This document shows, in pieces, positions 41,397-50,412 of a DNA stretch of 64,000 bases. Each line of letters begins with the position of its first letter. Within the stretch, counting starts at the first letter, position 1. The notes under the pieces are model-generated. The model ran no database searches and was not told where the DNA came from. It saw nothing but the letters and a program-made list of their open reading frames with translations. The translations under genes were made by a program, and so were the position numbers. The DNA is from a virus: IMG/VR virus record IMGVR_UViG_3300032516_000013, positions 26,333 to 90,332 of that record. The stretch is one strand, 5' to 3'.

Positions 41397-41928
41397 GAGT
41401 GTTTTCCTCCTTTGTATCTTCGACTCTTTGAACAGCTATTCTTTGTCTGTGAACCAATACTTCTTCTTCCGAAACTTTAGACAAGGATTTCTTTTCTGGG
41501 GCCATATCTTGGCTGCTCATATAATACTGGTGAATGAACAAAGAAACAACATCCCGGAGAGTGGACTTTCTTTGTCCGGCAGCTTCCAGCATCACAAATC
41601 CAGCGTCTGCCAAATGTTGAGCATCAGAAGAATCTGTAAGTGCTGCTCGATATTCTGTGTTAACTTGGCAAGCATCTTCTACAGCATCCACAGTAGGTTT
41701 TAACAAACCATAAGATGCAGGATTTGCCCGAATCTTATTTCGAATATCGGCTCGGACAAACTCAAGATGATCCTTCTTTACTCTTGCCTCACTTTTCAAA
41801 TCCATTATAAAACTCCCAATGGATTCGTAAAGAGAGGCTTGTCCTGCAGCTTCGCTCTCTAAACGATCTCTGTCTATAGGAAGTTGTTTTCTGAACTCTT
41901 CTAGTTGTTTTCTAATGTCTTCAAGCAT
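41383..41928 (-). CDS. Hypothetical recombination-operon protein
   Basis: A 181-residue helical, charged protein lying between the ssDNA-binding and RecA genes. Position suggests a mediator such as T4 UvsY, but there is no sequence evidence for it. Confidence 0.5.
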   Translation of the reverse strand: MLEDIRKQLEEFRKQLPIDRDRLESEAAGQASLYESIGSFIMDLKSEARVKKDHLEFVRADIRNKIRANPASYGLLKPTVDAVEDACQVNTEYRAALTDSSDAQHLADAGFVMLEAAGQRKSTLRDVVSLFIHQYYMSSQDMAPEKKSLSKVSEEEVLVHRQRIAVQRVEDTKEENTRDPD

Positions 41929-42955
41929 TGGTATTTCCTCTATTCCGAAGTACTTTTATCCTTGCCAAAACTTCTGGATCCACATTTTCTCTACCTTCTC
42001 TAGCAGTTGCTCTAGTTTCAGGCTGAGAAGGCTCTCCTCTTTCCCTAGTTGTTCTTGTTTCTGCAACTGAAACAGAAGCTTCCGGAGCTCTTGTATTTGA
42101 AGCAGGAGGAGCAGTTGGTGGATCTACATCTCTCTGTACTTCTACTCTCTGCACCTCAGGAGGAACAGGATCTCTATGTTCCTGTCTAGTTCCTGCTTCC
42201 GATCTTGACGATGCTGGATCCTCAACAGTTTCATGAGTCGTTCTGTTTCCTCTATCCTCAAAAACAGGACCCAAAGCCTCGGCTACAGTTTCATAAGAAG
42301 GATAAAGAATGAATTCTTCAAAATCATCGGGAACACTGTCATACCAAGACTTTGGAGGAACTCCATTATCCCGCAAACAAAATCCTCTATACTCGGTATT
42401 ATTCATCCCTTTGCCTATCCTCTCAAATTCAATATCCATACCTTCTTCTCGTGTACTAACATCGATAAACTTTCCGGTGCGTTTATCCCTAGAAATAGAA
42501 ATCACTTCTACCTTAAATGTAACAGGGGCATCATACCAATGAAGTCCCTTCTTTTCCGTCTCTGCGTTTTTGACATCATACACGAAGAACAGATAGTCTC
42601 GATAAGACCACAAAGCCTTAACCTTTTCCTTATCTCCATCTGATGTCTTTAATCTCTCAGCTAACTCGCAAATCGGACAGGGTAAATTCTTCATCTTTTT
42701 CAAACAAACGAATGTACGATCATCTGCTCCAATATGAGAATGCGTCCACACTTCTTTCCAAAAAGAAGGAAGGTCATTTGGAGGATACTTGGAAAACTTC
42801 GGGGAAATAATTCTCACAAAATTATCTCCAGGCTCTGCCTTATAACTCATAATTCCCAACTTTTCCAAAGCTCGAGTATCCACATAATTGTACTTGCCAC
42901 CAGAACCTTCTTTTGCTTTACGATGTTCATCTGCCAATATTTCTTGACGACCCAT
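41921..42955 (-). CDS. Single-stranded DNA-binding protein (T4 gp32-like)
   Basis: A 344-residue protein with an OB-type core, a zinc site (HSHIG...FVCLKKMKNLPCPICE) as in gp32, aromatic-rich strands (YRDYLFFVYDV) and a long disordered Pro/Glu/Arg tail (about 240-344). It coats ssDNA and recruits RecA and polymerase. Overlaps the next gene by 8 nt. Confidence 0.75.
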   Translation of the reverse strand: MGRQEILADEHRKAKEGSGGKYNYVDTRALEKLGIMSYKAEPGDNFVRIISPKFSKYPPNDLPSFWKEVWTHSHIGADDRTFVCLKKMKNLPCPICELAERLKTSDGDKEKVKALWSYRDYLFFVYDVKNAETEKKGLHWYDAPVTFKVEVISISRDKRTGKFIDVSTREEGMDIEFERIGKGMNNTEYRGFCLRDNGVPPKSWYDSVPDDFEEFILYPSYETVAEALGPVFEDRGNRTTHETVEDPASSRSEAGTRQEHRDPVPPEVQRVEVQRDVDPPTAPPASNTRAPEASVSVAETRTTRERGEPSQPETRATAREGRENVDPEVLARIKVLRNRGNTNA

Positions 42956-43005
42956 AATTTGACCTCCAAAAACATTGCTTTTTTGATTTACTTTCCAACA
43001 ATAAC

Positions 43006-43036
43006 ATTATACGAAAGAAAACACTATTCTAAGTAA
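43006..43036 (-). promoter_or_regulatory. Putative promoter of the ssDNA-binding gene
   Basis: Minus strand TTTCGTATAATGTTATTG with the -10 at 43006-43011; TACTTAG lies 17 nt upstream, a partial match to the family CATTTGG/CATTTAG element. Located between the clamp-loader stop and this gene's start. Confidence 0.5.
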
Positions 43037-43976
43037 AGATTCTTTTAAAACATGCTTCTGCAACTTGAGCTCCTAATTGGGATTTTCCACCATAAAAACA
43101 ATTAACAGAAAATATCTTTATAAGATAAGCAAGATCCGAAGCCTCCTCAGAATCCTTACAAGTAACTAACATCTTATAAAGATAACCCATGATTGACTTG
43201 CGAACTTTTTCTGGTTCATCTTCAATCATATCGAAAGTATTGATTATAGTTGACCACTTACTTTTACGCACTTCAGGATTGCAATTCAAAAGTTTGCAAA
43301 GCTCAATAATTGAGACATCATTCTCTGTTCCTTTTAATAGCAGCTGTATGGCTGTATCCAAATCTGTAATATCTTTTACTTTTTCCAACGCGACCAACGT
43401 AGCTCTTGGGGATCCCTCAGATGTAGCTGCAACAGCTTGAACTATTTGTAGCGACACATTTAGCTTTGCTTTCTCACAAGCCTTCTCCAATAGAACCAGC
43501 AACTCTTTACCTGTAAGCTTTCCCACTTCATAATCAGTACAGCGATTTCTGATTGTTGGGATAAGATTTGCTGGTTCAGTTGTGCAAAGAATGAAGTAGC
43601 AGTTTGGTGGACTTTCCTCTAAAACTTTCAAAAAGGCTTCTTGTGCCGCAGAAGTCAATTGATGGGATTCATCCACGATATATGTTTTTGCTCCCCCACC
43701 TAAAGTTGAAAGTGGGGCTGTTCGAGCAATCTCCCGAATATCCTCGATGCCTCGAGTATTGGCTGCATTCAACTCAAAGATGCTGTCTTCATTGGAACCA
43801 AACTCTTTAGCAAGGATCCTAGCGATGGTTGTTTTTCCACAACCACTTTGTCCTCTTAAAAGAATGGCATGAGGCCTTTTTGCACTCTTTACCATCTTTT
43901 CTAAGGCTCGAACTGTGTTTACATTCCCAACTATTTCAGCCAAACTGGATGGTCGAACTTCACGATACAAAGACAT
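43029..43976 (-). CDS. Clamp loader ATPase (DnaX/RFC-like)
   Basis: A 315-residue AAA+ protein: YREVRPSSLAEIVGN, P-loop GQSGCGKTTIARIL, Walker B TYIVDESHQLT, LEESPPNCYFILCTTEP (sensor 1) and RNRCTDY (Arg finger). It loads the sliding clamp onto primed DNA. GAGGAGGAATT precedes the ATG. Confidence 0.88.
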   Translation of the reverse strand: MSLYREVRPSSLAEIVGNVNTVRALEKMVKSAKRPHAILLRGQSGCGKTTIARILAKEFGSNEDSIFELNAANTRGIEDIREIARTAPLSTLGGGAKTYIVDESHQLTSAAQEAFLKVLEESPPNCYFILCTTEPANLIPTIRNRCTDYEVGKLTGKELLVLLEKACEKAKLNVSLQIVQAVAATSEGSPRATLVALEKVKDITDLDTAIQLLLKGTENDVSIIELCKLLNCNPEVRKSKWSTIINTFDMIEDEPEKVRKSIMGYLYKMLVTCKDSEEASDLAYLIKIFSVNCFYGGKSQLGAQVAEACFKRIFT

Positions 43977-44067
43977 AATTCCTCCTCAAAAATACTGATC
44001 CTATCTTGGCCTTCGGATCTCTACATTCACCGTCGTAAATGTACCAAGCAAGGCCAACATCAACCAA

Positions 44068-45087
44068 TTAACTTTCGTAAAGACTTCCACAATGATCACA
44101 AATAGAGACTTCTCTAACGAGATCGCCGGCGACACAACGAAGTTCCCTAGCAGAACTCAAACTAAGTTTTGGAGAATGTGTGGCAACTCTTGTCACAGAA
44201 TTCCAGATATCATACATTGTCTTCGGACCTTCTCCAGCATTCATTGAAGCCGCTTCTCCAACTATTTCCTTTTGAGTTCTTGTGGGAATCCCAAACTTCA
44301 AAAATAAACTACGTAAAGTATTATCAGCTCTTTCCCCCACAGGCACTTCTGTCAACTTCTTAATTCGGTGAAATTCTCCCTCAATTCTTTGCACAGATCC
44401 AGTAGTTGCAGATTGAGCCCACAATCCAAAATTCTCATCTCCTTTTCGGCTCCATCGACCGATACTCTCACTTACAATCATTCCATTCGTGCAAACCTGC
44501 CTAAAAATAAACGGAGCTATCTCTATAGATCTCTCACCAATAACCGAGTTCTGTACTTCAATTCCGCCAAACAAGCGATCCCCTGTTATTGCTTCAAAAT
44601 TTCGATTTACTATGATAGAAAACACTGAATGATCTAAAGAAGATGATGGGTTATGATAACCAAGAATTTCTTCAGACTTCAACACTTTTTCCACATTATC
44701 CAAGATTTCCATATTGGTATGATAAGAAGGAGTATTGGCAGTACATCCAATAACTATATTGTTTTGCAAGAAAAATCGAGCCTTACCAGATCCGCCCAAT
44801 CCAAACCAATGCTCCAAATGCGGAAATATCATCTCGCTAGGGCATCTATTAGCATAAGCTTGAGGCACCCCCACAGTACGAGCGGCTTCCAATAATGCAG
44901 AAGAAGTTAATGGATATTCTTCCCCATTAATGGAAATGTGGGGAACATTTTGAACTTTTTCTACGTCCGTAAGACGAAAACGAATTTTTGCGTTGCCCCC
45001 CAATTCTACGTCTTTGTGTAAAATGTTCTCACAAGGCTCAAAAATCTTCTCTAACTCATCTCGTTTCATTAATGTCAATTCTGGCAT
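44068..45087 (-). CDS. DUF932-like phage protein
   Basis: A 339-residue protein with the family hallmark FRQVCTNGMIV and surrounding strands, and a C-terminal CDHCG. DUF932 proteins are common in phages and plasmids; function unknown. ATG 45087 follows GGAGGAGAAC. Past the TAA the same frame stays open for about 40 codons (LVDVGLAWYIYDGECRDPKA) up to the clamp-loader start. Confidence 0.7.
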   Translation of the reverse strand: MPELTLMKRDELEKIFEPCENILHKDVELGGNAKIRFRLTDVEKVQNVPHISINGEEYPLTSSALLEAARTVGVPQAYANRCPSEMIFPHLEHWFGLGGSGKARFFLQNNIVIGCTANTPSYHTNMEILDNVEKVLKSEEILGYHNPSSSLDHSVFSIIVNRNFEAITGDRLFGGIEVQNSVIGERSIEIAPFIFRQVCTNGMIVSESIGRWSRKGDENFGLWAQSATTGSVQRIEGEFHRIKKLTEVPVGERADNTLRSLFLKFGIPTRTQKEIVGEAASMNAGEGPKTMYDIWNSVTRVATHSPKLSLSSARELRCVAGDLVREVSICDHCGSLYES

Positions 45088-45107
45088 TTTGTTCTCCTCC
45101 AATCAAT

Positions 45108-45136
45108 ATTATACTAAAAAATTATTTAACTCCCAC
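45108..45136 (-). promoter_or_regulatory. Putative promoter upstream of the DUF932-like gene
   Basis: TTTTTTAGTATAATATTG on the minus strand, -10 at 45108-45113, directly after the polymerase stop. Shares TTTTTTAGTATAATA with the site at 19228. Confidence 0.45.
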
Positions 45137-47878
45137 TAAAATCTTTTCTTTATTCTGACAATAACCACATTCAAAATGTTCTTCTTTTGTCCCATTTTCC
45201 AATTTTATCGTTTCTTTGCCTTGAGGAGCAGAAGTTTTTCCGCAAGCAGGACAAGATCTAAAGACTAAACTTTTTAACTCAAACCAATTCTTCCCTATTT
45301 CCCAGTCAACCCCCATAGGCACGTTTCTTTGCCAGTCAAACCAATTACATATCATTGCTTCAGAAACTAACTTCACTAAATCCTCTGCTTCCGAAGCCAA
45401 AGCATCAAATGTTATACTGTCGTGCACCTCAAAAAGCGGATGAGATTTAAAACCATTTTTTGCCAATAAACTGTTTACATCATAATCCAGATGTATCAAA
45501 CTATTTAAACAGAGATGAAAACCCGGTCCTTGAATAGGTGTGTTGTAAATCTTATTGATATTTAAAGGACCATATCTTCTAAATCCTGAAACTGCTTCAA
45601 TATAACCAAGTTTCTTGTAAGTTTCAATAGTTCTATTTTGCCAACGCTTTACTCCTTTATACTCATTCCAAAACTTTTCCTGTACATAAGCAAAATGCTT
45701 CTTTGAAACTTTACTAAAGAGATCCGAATAACGGGGCATAGCGTCTGGGGTTCCACCATAAAAAGATTTAAAAACAAAACCATTTTTAGCTTCATATCTT
45801 TCATCATAGGTAATTTCCTTTCCTGGTTTTTCAAATATTTCAGAAGCCCATTTTCTATGTGTATCTATTCCATTTATAATCTGACGAATTAATTCCTCAT
45901 CCCCTGATGCCATTGCTACAACTCGAACTTCCAAACCACTTTCATCTACCTCCAAAAGTATCCTACCGGGAGAAGGAATTACTATTTTTCTAAACCCCAT
46001 TAATTCTTTATCATGCTTATAGACATTTTGGATACTGGGACTTTCAGCAGAAGATCGAAAAGTGTCTGTTAACAAATAAAAGGCCGGATGGACTTTATTT
46101 TCAGAATCCATGTTCTGCCAATAATTTTTTGCTCTCTTCAATATTGAACCACATTTTCGAAATCGCAAAAGAGACTTAATCAAATTTTTAACTTCTAAAT
46201 TACCAACATTATCCATTATAAGGGGCAGAGCATCTTCATCTGTACAAAGTCTTCCTGTTTTGGTTGTAGGTAATTTATTTTCTTTTGTTGGGATAACTTT
46301 ATAATGATTTCTAAGAATAGAAGCAAATTGAGGAGAAGATTCTGGATTAAATTCCGCTTTCTTATCTTCTTCATATTTAACGACTCCAGGACATCTTTTC
46401 ATTTCTGAGACTCTGCGTTCCAATTCTTCTCCAAACTTCTTTTCCAGTGCTTTAAGTTCCTTAGAATCAATTAAAATACCACGACATTGCAATCCCAACA
46501 AAACCTCTTCACCCTTAACCAAAAAATCATTAAATTCCTTCAATCTTCCTTCTATTTCTAATCTGGGTTTTTGATAATAATATGCCATCAAAGTATATCG
46601 AGAATCCCAACAATTATAATGAAATAAATTCTCCAACTTGGAAGCCATAATATTATGCGTATTCACCATCTCCTTATAATCATGTCCTGTCATTAAATAG
46701 ACTTGAAAAGCTAAACTAGCTGTGTTTTTTCTGCAATGTAGAACATGAGAACCCAACATTGTATCATGAAGAACATTGTTGGTTCGAACTCCTAAATGTA
46801 TTCTATCCCAAGAACCTTCCATGTTCAAATTCTGAACTATTTTAGAAGTATTACTTAAAAGAAATTTCTTCCAAGCTTCCTTTATCCTAAAAACTTCATT
46901 TTCAGTAAAAAATGGTCGAAATGTTGCTGGATTTATGAAATTAAGTGGAATAAAATATGCAGAATCAACATTAGAACAAAAAGCAATTGAAACAATCTGA
47001 GCTTTCTTTTCCCAAGGAGTTAAACATGTTGTCTCGTAATCATAAGCAACCGGATCCTTAATATCTGTAAAGCTTTCGATCTTTGCAATAATTTCATCCA
47101 CATCACTTAACAGATGATTCCCTTCTTCTGTAAGAGGATGAGGAAGAGGTTGCTCCAAATAACTCAAAGCACTAGCTATATCAAACAATAGTAAATTTTC
47201 GTCATCTGGAACCTTTGGATCATTCTTTCTTCGAATGTAAAACGCAGGATGATAAGAAGATCCAACACAACAACCAAATTCTTTGCTGGGAATTACTAAA
47301 CCATGCATCATTCCAGCATAAAAACTTCCTGAAAAGCCACAAGCCTTAGGTTTAATCAGCACAGCGTTTATTGCTATATCCCCAAAGGCAATTATCAATT
47401 TAGGCTGAACTTCATGAATGTCCTGTAAAAGATTTTTAGAGCATGCTTTTATTTGTTCTGTAGTAGGATCTTCATCCTTGAAGCAGGCAACAACATTAGT
47501 CCGAACACAATCCTCATCTATATCAATACCCAATTTAATCAAATTCCTCCGAAGCATTTGCCCAGATTCCCCAACAAAAGGTACTCCATATCTGTCTTCA
47601 TCCTTTCCTGGACAAATATCAACCAACAAGATTCCTTTCTTTCCTCTTCCATATCTTTTAATTTTAGGGTTGCGGCAATTTTTACTTAAACCACAAGTAG
47701 AGCAATCATATGTTGTTTCTTGAGTAGATCCTCTAGAAACTCTTTCTTTAGAAGCATCCCACCAATCTCCAGAACTTCTCCTAGAACTAATTATTGGAGA
47801 ATCCTTTTGAGATCTTGATCTTATAGGTGTTAAACCTACTTCTGATCTATCGGGAAATAAGCTTTCCTGTTTTCCCAT
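45122..47878 (-). CDS. DNA polymerase I family A fused to uracil-DNA-glycosylase-like domain
   Basis: A 918-residue replicative polymerase. Residues 55-240 form a UDG-superfamily domain (CSTCGLSKNC for an iron-sulfur cluster, DICPGKDEDRYGVPFVGESG, TNVVACF, SYHPAF). A 3'-5' exonuclease follows (AYDYETTCL, NLNMEGSWDR, DTMLGSHVL), then the polymerase with motif A LLEVDESGLEVRV, the O-helix region RYEAKNGFVFKSFYGG and motif C FEVHDS. The first domain may keep uracil out of DNA or be a structural relic. The C-terminus has Cys pairs (CPACGK...CGYCQ). ATG 47878 chosen over upstream TTG. Confidence 0.88.
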   Translation of the reverse strand: MGKQESLFPDRSEVGLTPIRSRSQKDSPIISSRRSSGDWWDASKERVSRGSTQETTYDCSTCGLSKNCRNPKIKRYGRGKKGILLVDICPGKDEDRYGVPFVGESGQMLRRNLIKLGIDIDEDCVRTNVVACFKDEDPTTEQIKACSKNLLQDIHEVQPKLIIAFGDIAINAVLIKPKACGFSGSFYAGMMHGLVIPSKEFGCCVGSSYHPAFYIRRKNDPKVPDDENLLLFDIASALSYLEQPLPHPLTEEGNHLLSDVDEIIAKIESFTDIKDPVAYDYETTCLTPWEKKAQIVSIAFCSNVDSAYFIPLNFINPATFRPFFTENEVFRIKEAWKKFLLSNTSKIVQNLNMEGSWDRIHLGVRTNNVLHDTMLGSHVLHCRKNTASLAFQVYLMTGHDYKEMVNTHNIMASKLENLFHYNCWDSRYTLMAYYYQKPRLEIEGRLKEFNDFLVKGEEVLLGLQCRGILIDSKELKALEKKFGEELERRVSEMKRCPGVVKYEEDKKAEFNPESSPQFASILRNHYKVIPTKENKLPTTKTGRLCTDEDALPLIMDNVGNLEVKNLIKSLLRFRKCGSILKRAKNYWQNMDSENKVHPAFYLLTDTFRSSAESPSIQNVYKHDKELMGFRKIVIPSPGRILLEVDESGLEVRVVAMASGDEELIRQIINGIDTHRKWASEIFEKPGKEITYDERYEAKNGFVFKSFYGGTPDAMPRYSDLFSKVSKKHFAYVQEKFWNEYKGVKRWQNRTIETYKKLGYIEAVSGFRRYGPLNINKIYNTPIQGPGFHLCLNSLIHLDYDVNSLLAKNGFKSHPLFEVHDSITFDALASEAEDLVKLVSEAMICNWFDWQRNVPMGVDWEIGKNWFELKSLVFRSCPACGKTSAPQGKETIKLENGTKEEHFECGYCQNKEKILVGVK

Positions 47879-47879
47879 A

Positions 47880-48092
47880 TTAACCAATCGTCTTCGGAAG
47901 CACTGTCATACCTTCCAATGTATGAATTCTATCTTCTAATTTAACAGCGTAAGCAAAGAGTTCGCAAATTGCGTTATCTCCTAAAAAGCTTCTCCAAGGA
48001 TTTGGTTCTCCAATTTTGTCGCAGCAAAGAACACCATTTTTGGATGTGTAAAATTTGTATCTGCCATGATCTAAATCAATTATTCGAATCAT
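47880..48092 (-). CDS. Small conserved phage-type hypothetical protein
   Basis: A 70-residue protein (RYKFYTSKNGVLCCDKIGEP, WRSFLGDNAICELFAY). I remember similar proteins beside phage replication genes. Function unknown. Confidence 0.6.
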   Translation of the reverse strand: MIRIIDLDHGRYKFYTSKNGVLCCDKIGEPNPWRSFLGDNAICELFAYAVKLEDRIHTLEGMTVLPKTIG

Positions 48093-48102
48093 TTTTGTCT
48101 CC

Positions 48103-49161
48103 TTAAGATCTCGCCTTAACTAAATAACGAAACTTATTTTCCAAAGAAAACAAAACAACTGAATTCTCTGCAAAATAACGAAACTCCAAACACAAACTAA
48201 CCACGTCTTTCAAAAGAACAGGATTAACACAGAACTCAAATTGTTTGCCTGTTCTCTTAGTTTTAAGAGGAACAACTTCCCTCAAACTTCTCTCCTTTTG
48301 TCCACCCACAATAAATTTCTGAGATGTGGTCTCCGCACTCTCTTCCAAAACAGTAAATTGCACTTCCTTATCCTCTCCAGAAACATCCTTCAAAAGACCC
48401 AAATGCCTTTCCAAAATACTGGGGAAACTATCATCCAAAGTTATTGTTTCGGCCCCTTCTCCATTTGGAAAGAATCCACTTAGATCTTTATACTCTCCTT
48501 CAATGGTAGTTGCCCATATTAATGTTCCATCCTTCAAAGTTATTCCAAAACAACCTCCAAAATTCTTCCCCGGAGCAAAACGCATCTTATCTATATCTCC
48601 CCGAAATTCATACAAAATACTAGCTAATCTGGCAGGAACGCAACAATTTAATCCTATAGGATTTTTAAGTTTCCAATTCAAAATCCTATATTTGTCACAA
48701 CTCCACAAAGAATCATCCTGTATCTTAACACCAGAAAGGAGACCAACAGTCTCATCCTTTGAAGTCCCCAATTGACAGAACCTTAATCCAGCTATAAAAT
48801 CCTCTAAATCCCCAACAATCACATCGCTACCATTCTCTGGAACAGCAACTGGAACAGGATCAGAAATAGCAAACTCGCCCTCCAAATTCTTAGCGGTGAT
48901 AAACATTTTCCCATCCCGCATATCCAAATCTAATTCCTTTGCAGAAAGCCGCTTCAAAAGAAAATAAAATGGTTCAGCCTGCACTCTCAAGTTTAATCTT
49001 ACACCCTCTGGAAGAATTGTATTTATGCATATGTTACCGTTTGTTGCTTGAAGTCTGTCATCACAAAAATTCAGAAGTTGATAATCTGGTGCTGACTTAG
49101 CACTTATAACAGGCATAACTCTTTCCAAGCAATCTAGCAAAACTTTTCTACTGACCTTCAT
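48103..49161 (-). CDS. Probable sliding clamp (DnaN-like)
   Basis: A 352-residue protein. MKVSRKVLLDCLERVMPVIS and FCDDRLQATNGNICINT match the first DnaN domain, and the length fits a three-domain clamp. Later parts are divergent. Context between primase and polymerase supports the call. ATG 49161 has AAAGGTGAAAAC upstream. Confidence 0.7.
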   Translation of the reverse strand: MKVSRKVLLDCLERVMPVISAKSAPDYQLLNFCDDRLQATNGNICINTILPEGVRLNLRVQAEPFYFLLKRLSAKELDLDMRDGKMFITAKNLEGEFAISDPVPVAVPENGSDVIVGDLEDFIAGLRFCQLGTSKDETVGLLSGVKIQDDSLWSCDKYRILNWKLKNPIGLNCCVPARLASILYEFRGDIDKMRFAPGKNFGGCFGITLKDGTLIWATTIEGEYKDLSGFFPNGEGAETITLDDSFPSILERHLGLLKDVSGEDKEVQFTVLEESAETTSQKFIVGGQKERSLREVVPLKTKRTGKQFEFCVNPVLLKDVVSLCLEFRYFAENSVVLFSLENKFRYLVKARS

Positions 49162-49172
49162 GTTTTCACCTT

Positions 49173-50141
49173 TCAAATTAAACATTCCTCTTTGATAAGT
49201 TGCCACACATTCTCAGCACCCCAACTATCGGGGTCCTCATTTACATGTTCTGTAAAACTCTTCCAAAAATAAGGAAGTTGAATAACAAAAACTTCATCAA
49301 TAAAAGGCATAAAGTATTGGGATTCTCTCTCCCCAATAAAATATGCGTCACCGTCGTAAGCAAAGATTAATTTTTTTGGTTTAAGTTTTATCAGCAATCT
49401 CTTCTGTTGTTCCGTCAAAGCAGTTCCAAAAGAAGCTAAAGTATTTCCTCCAAGCCTCCAAGCGTCTAGCAAACCTTCAACTATAATAACATAACCCAAA
49501 CTTCTATCCAACATATCCCAACGATAAAAATATTGCTTAATCTCACTATCTTTTGTATCCGCTTTATATTTTGACTCTGCCTTTCCTGTCATATCAGCTG
49601 CTTGAAATCCTATCAATTTTCCTTCAAAGAAAATAGGGGCAATCAGTCTATTCATATACTCGCCCACACAACAAATTCCACACTTATGTTCAATTAAAGT
49701 TTCTAAGGAAAGTTTTCTTCTCTTAATATAATCCTGCAACAAAAGAGAATCAACATTCTGAACCGGCTCAAAAAACTTAGGAAGTTGAATTGATCCTCGT
49801 TTCCATTTCTCTTCCTTCTCCTTAGGTTCCTCCCGAAATATCTTAAGAATTTGCTGCTCAGAATCCTGAATAAATGAAGAATCAGAAGATTGTATTATTT
49901 CTAACTGACAAAGTTCTTTTGGCCTATGAGTAATAACTGATAAAAGGTAAGCAAAATCTCCACTTTGCCCACATTTCCAACAATGGAATAATGTGGAATC
50001 CCTAAATATGCCGCAATGGTTGGACTGATCTGTACAAAGAGGACATTGAATATTTACAGAATTAGAAACATTTTTCCCTTCTGTCCAATAAGGAACAGAA
50101 TATTTTTCAAGAAGAGAAATAATAGTATTAATATAATCCAT
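49173..50141 (-). CDS. DNA primase (CHC2 zinc finger and TOPRIM)
   Basis: A 322-residue protein. Zinc motif CPLCTDQSNHCG...HCWKCG at about 33-58; TOPRIM at about 215-285 with VIIVEGLLDAW (Glu) and LIFAYDGDAYF (DxD). Short compared with bacterial DnaG, normal for phage primases. Makes RNA primers for the lagging strand. Confidence 0.85.
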   Translation of the reverse strand: MDYINTIISLLEKYSVPYWTEGKNVSNSVNIQCPLCTDQSNHCGIFRDSTLFHCWKCGQSGDFAYLLSVITHRPKELCQLEIIQSSDSSFIQDSEQQILKIFREEPKEKEEKWKRGSIQLPKFFEPVQNVDSLLLQDYIKRRKLSLETLIEHKCGICCVGEYMNRLIAPIFFEGKLIGFQAADMTGKAESKYKADTKDSEIKQYFYRWDMLDRSLGYVIIVEGLLDAWRLGGNTLASFGTALTEQQKRLLIKLKPKKLIFAYDGDAYFIGERESQYFMPFIDEVFVIQLPYFWKSFTEHVNEDPDSWGAENVWQLIKEECLI

Positions 50142-50142
50142 A

Positions 50143-50412
50143 TTAAAATCTATTTTTATCCATTCCTCTTACTGGATGTGGGATTAAATTCTCATAACGC
50201 GTTTTTGAGGCGGCTATATACAAGAGTTCATGTAATTTATCTCTACTCCAGCCAAACCCCAAAAGTTTTAACCTAAATTTTTCCAATTCCCCTTCTAAAC
50301 CATTTAAAAGAAGATCATGAAAATCTAGCAAGGCACGAAAATGTAATATGACAGATCGTTCATTCAAATAATCAACTTGGGCTGGTTCAGGCAAAATATA
50401 ATAATTGCTCAT
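50143..50412 (-). CDS. Hypothetical protein
   Basis: An 89-residue helical protein (VILHFRALLDFHDLLLNGLE). It overlaps the RNA ligase by 4 nt and abuts primase. Function unknown. Confidence 0.5.
   Translation of the reverse strand: MSNYYILPEPAQVDYLNERSVILHFRALLDFHDLLLNGLEGELEKFRLKLLGFGWSRDKLHELLYIAASKTRYENLIPHPVRGMDKNRF

Noticed and set aside
44028-44067. Read-through extension of the DUF932-like protein
   Set aside because: The open frame past TAA is short and covers the clamp-loader ribosome site; it is noted in the gene entry but not strong enough to report as a finding.
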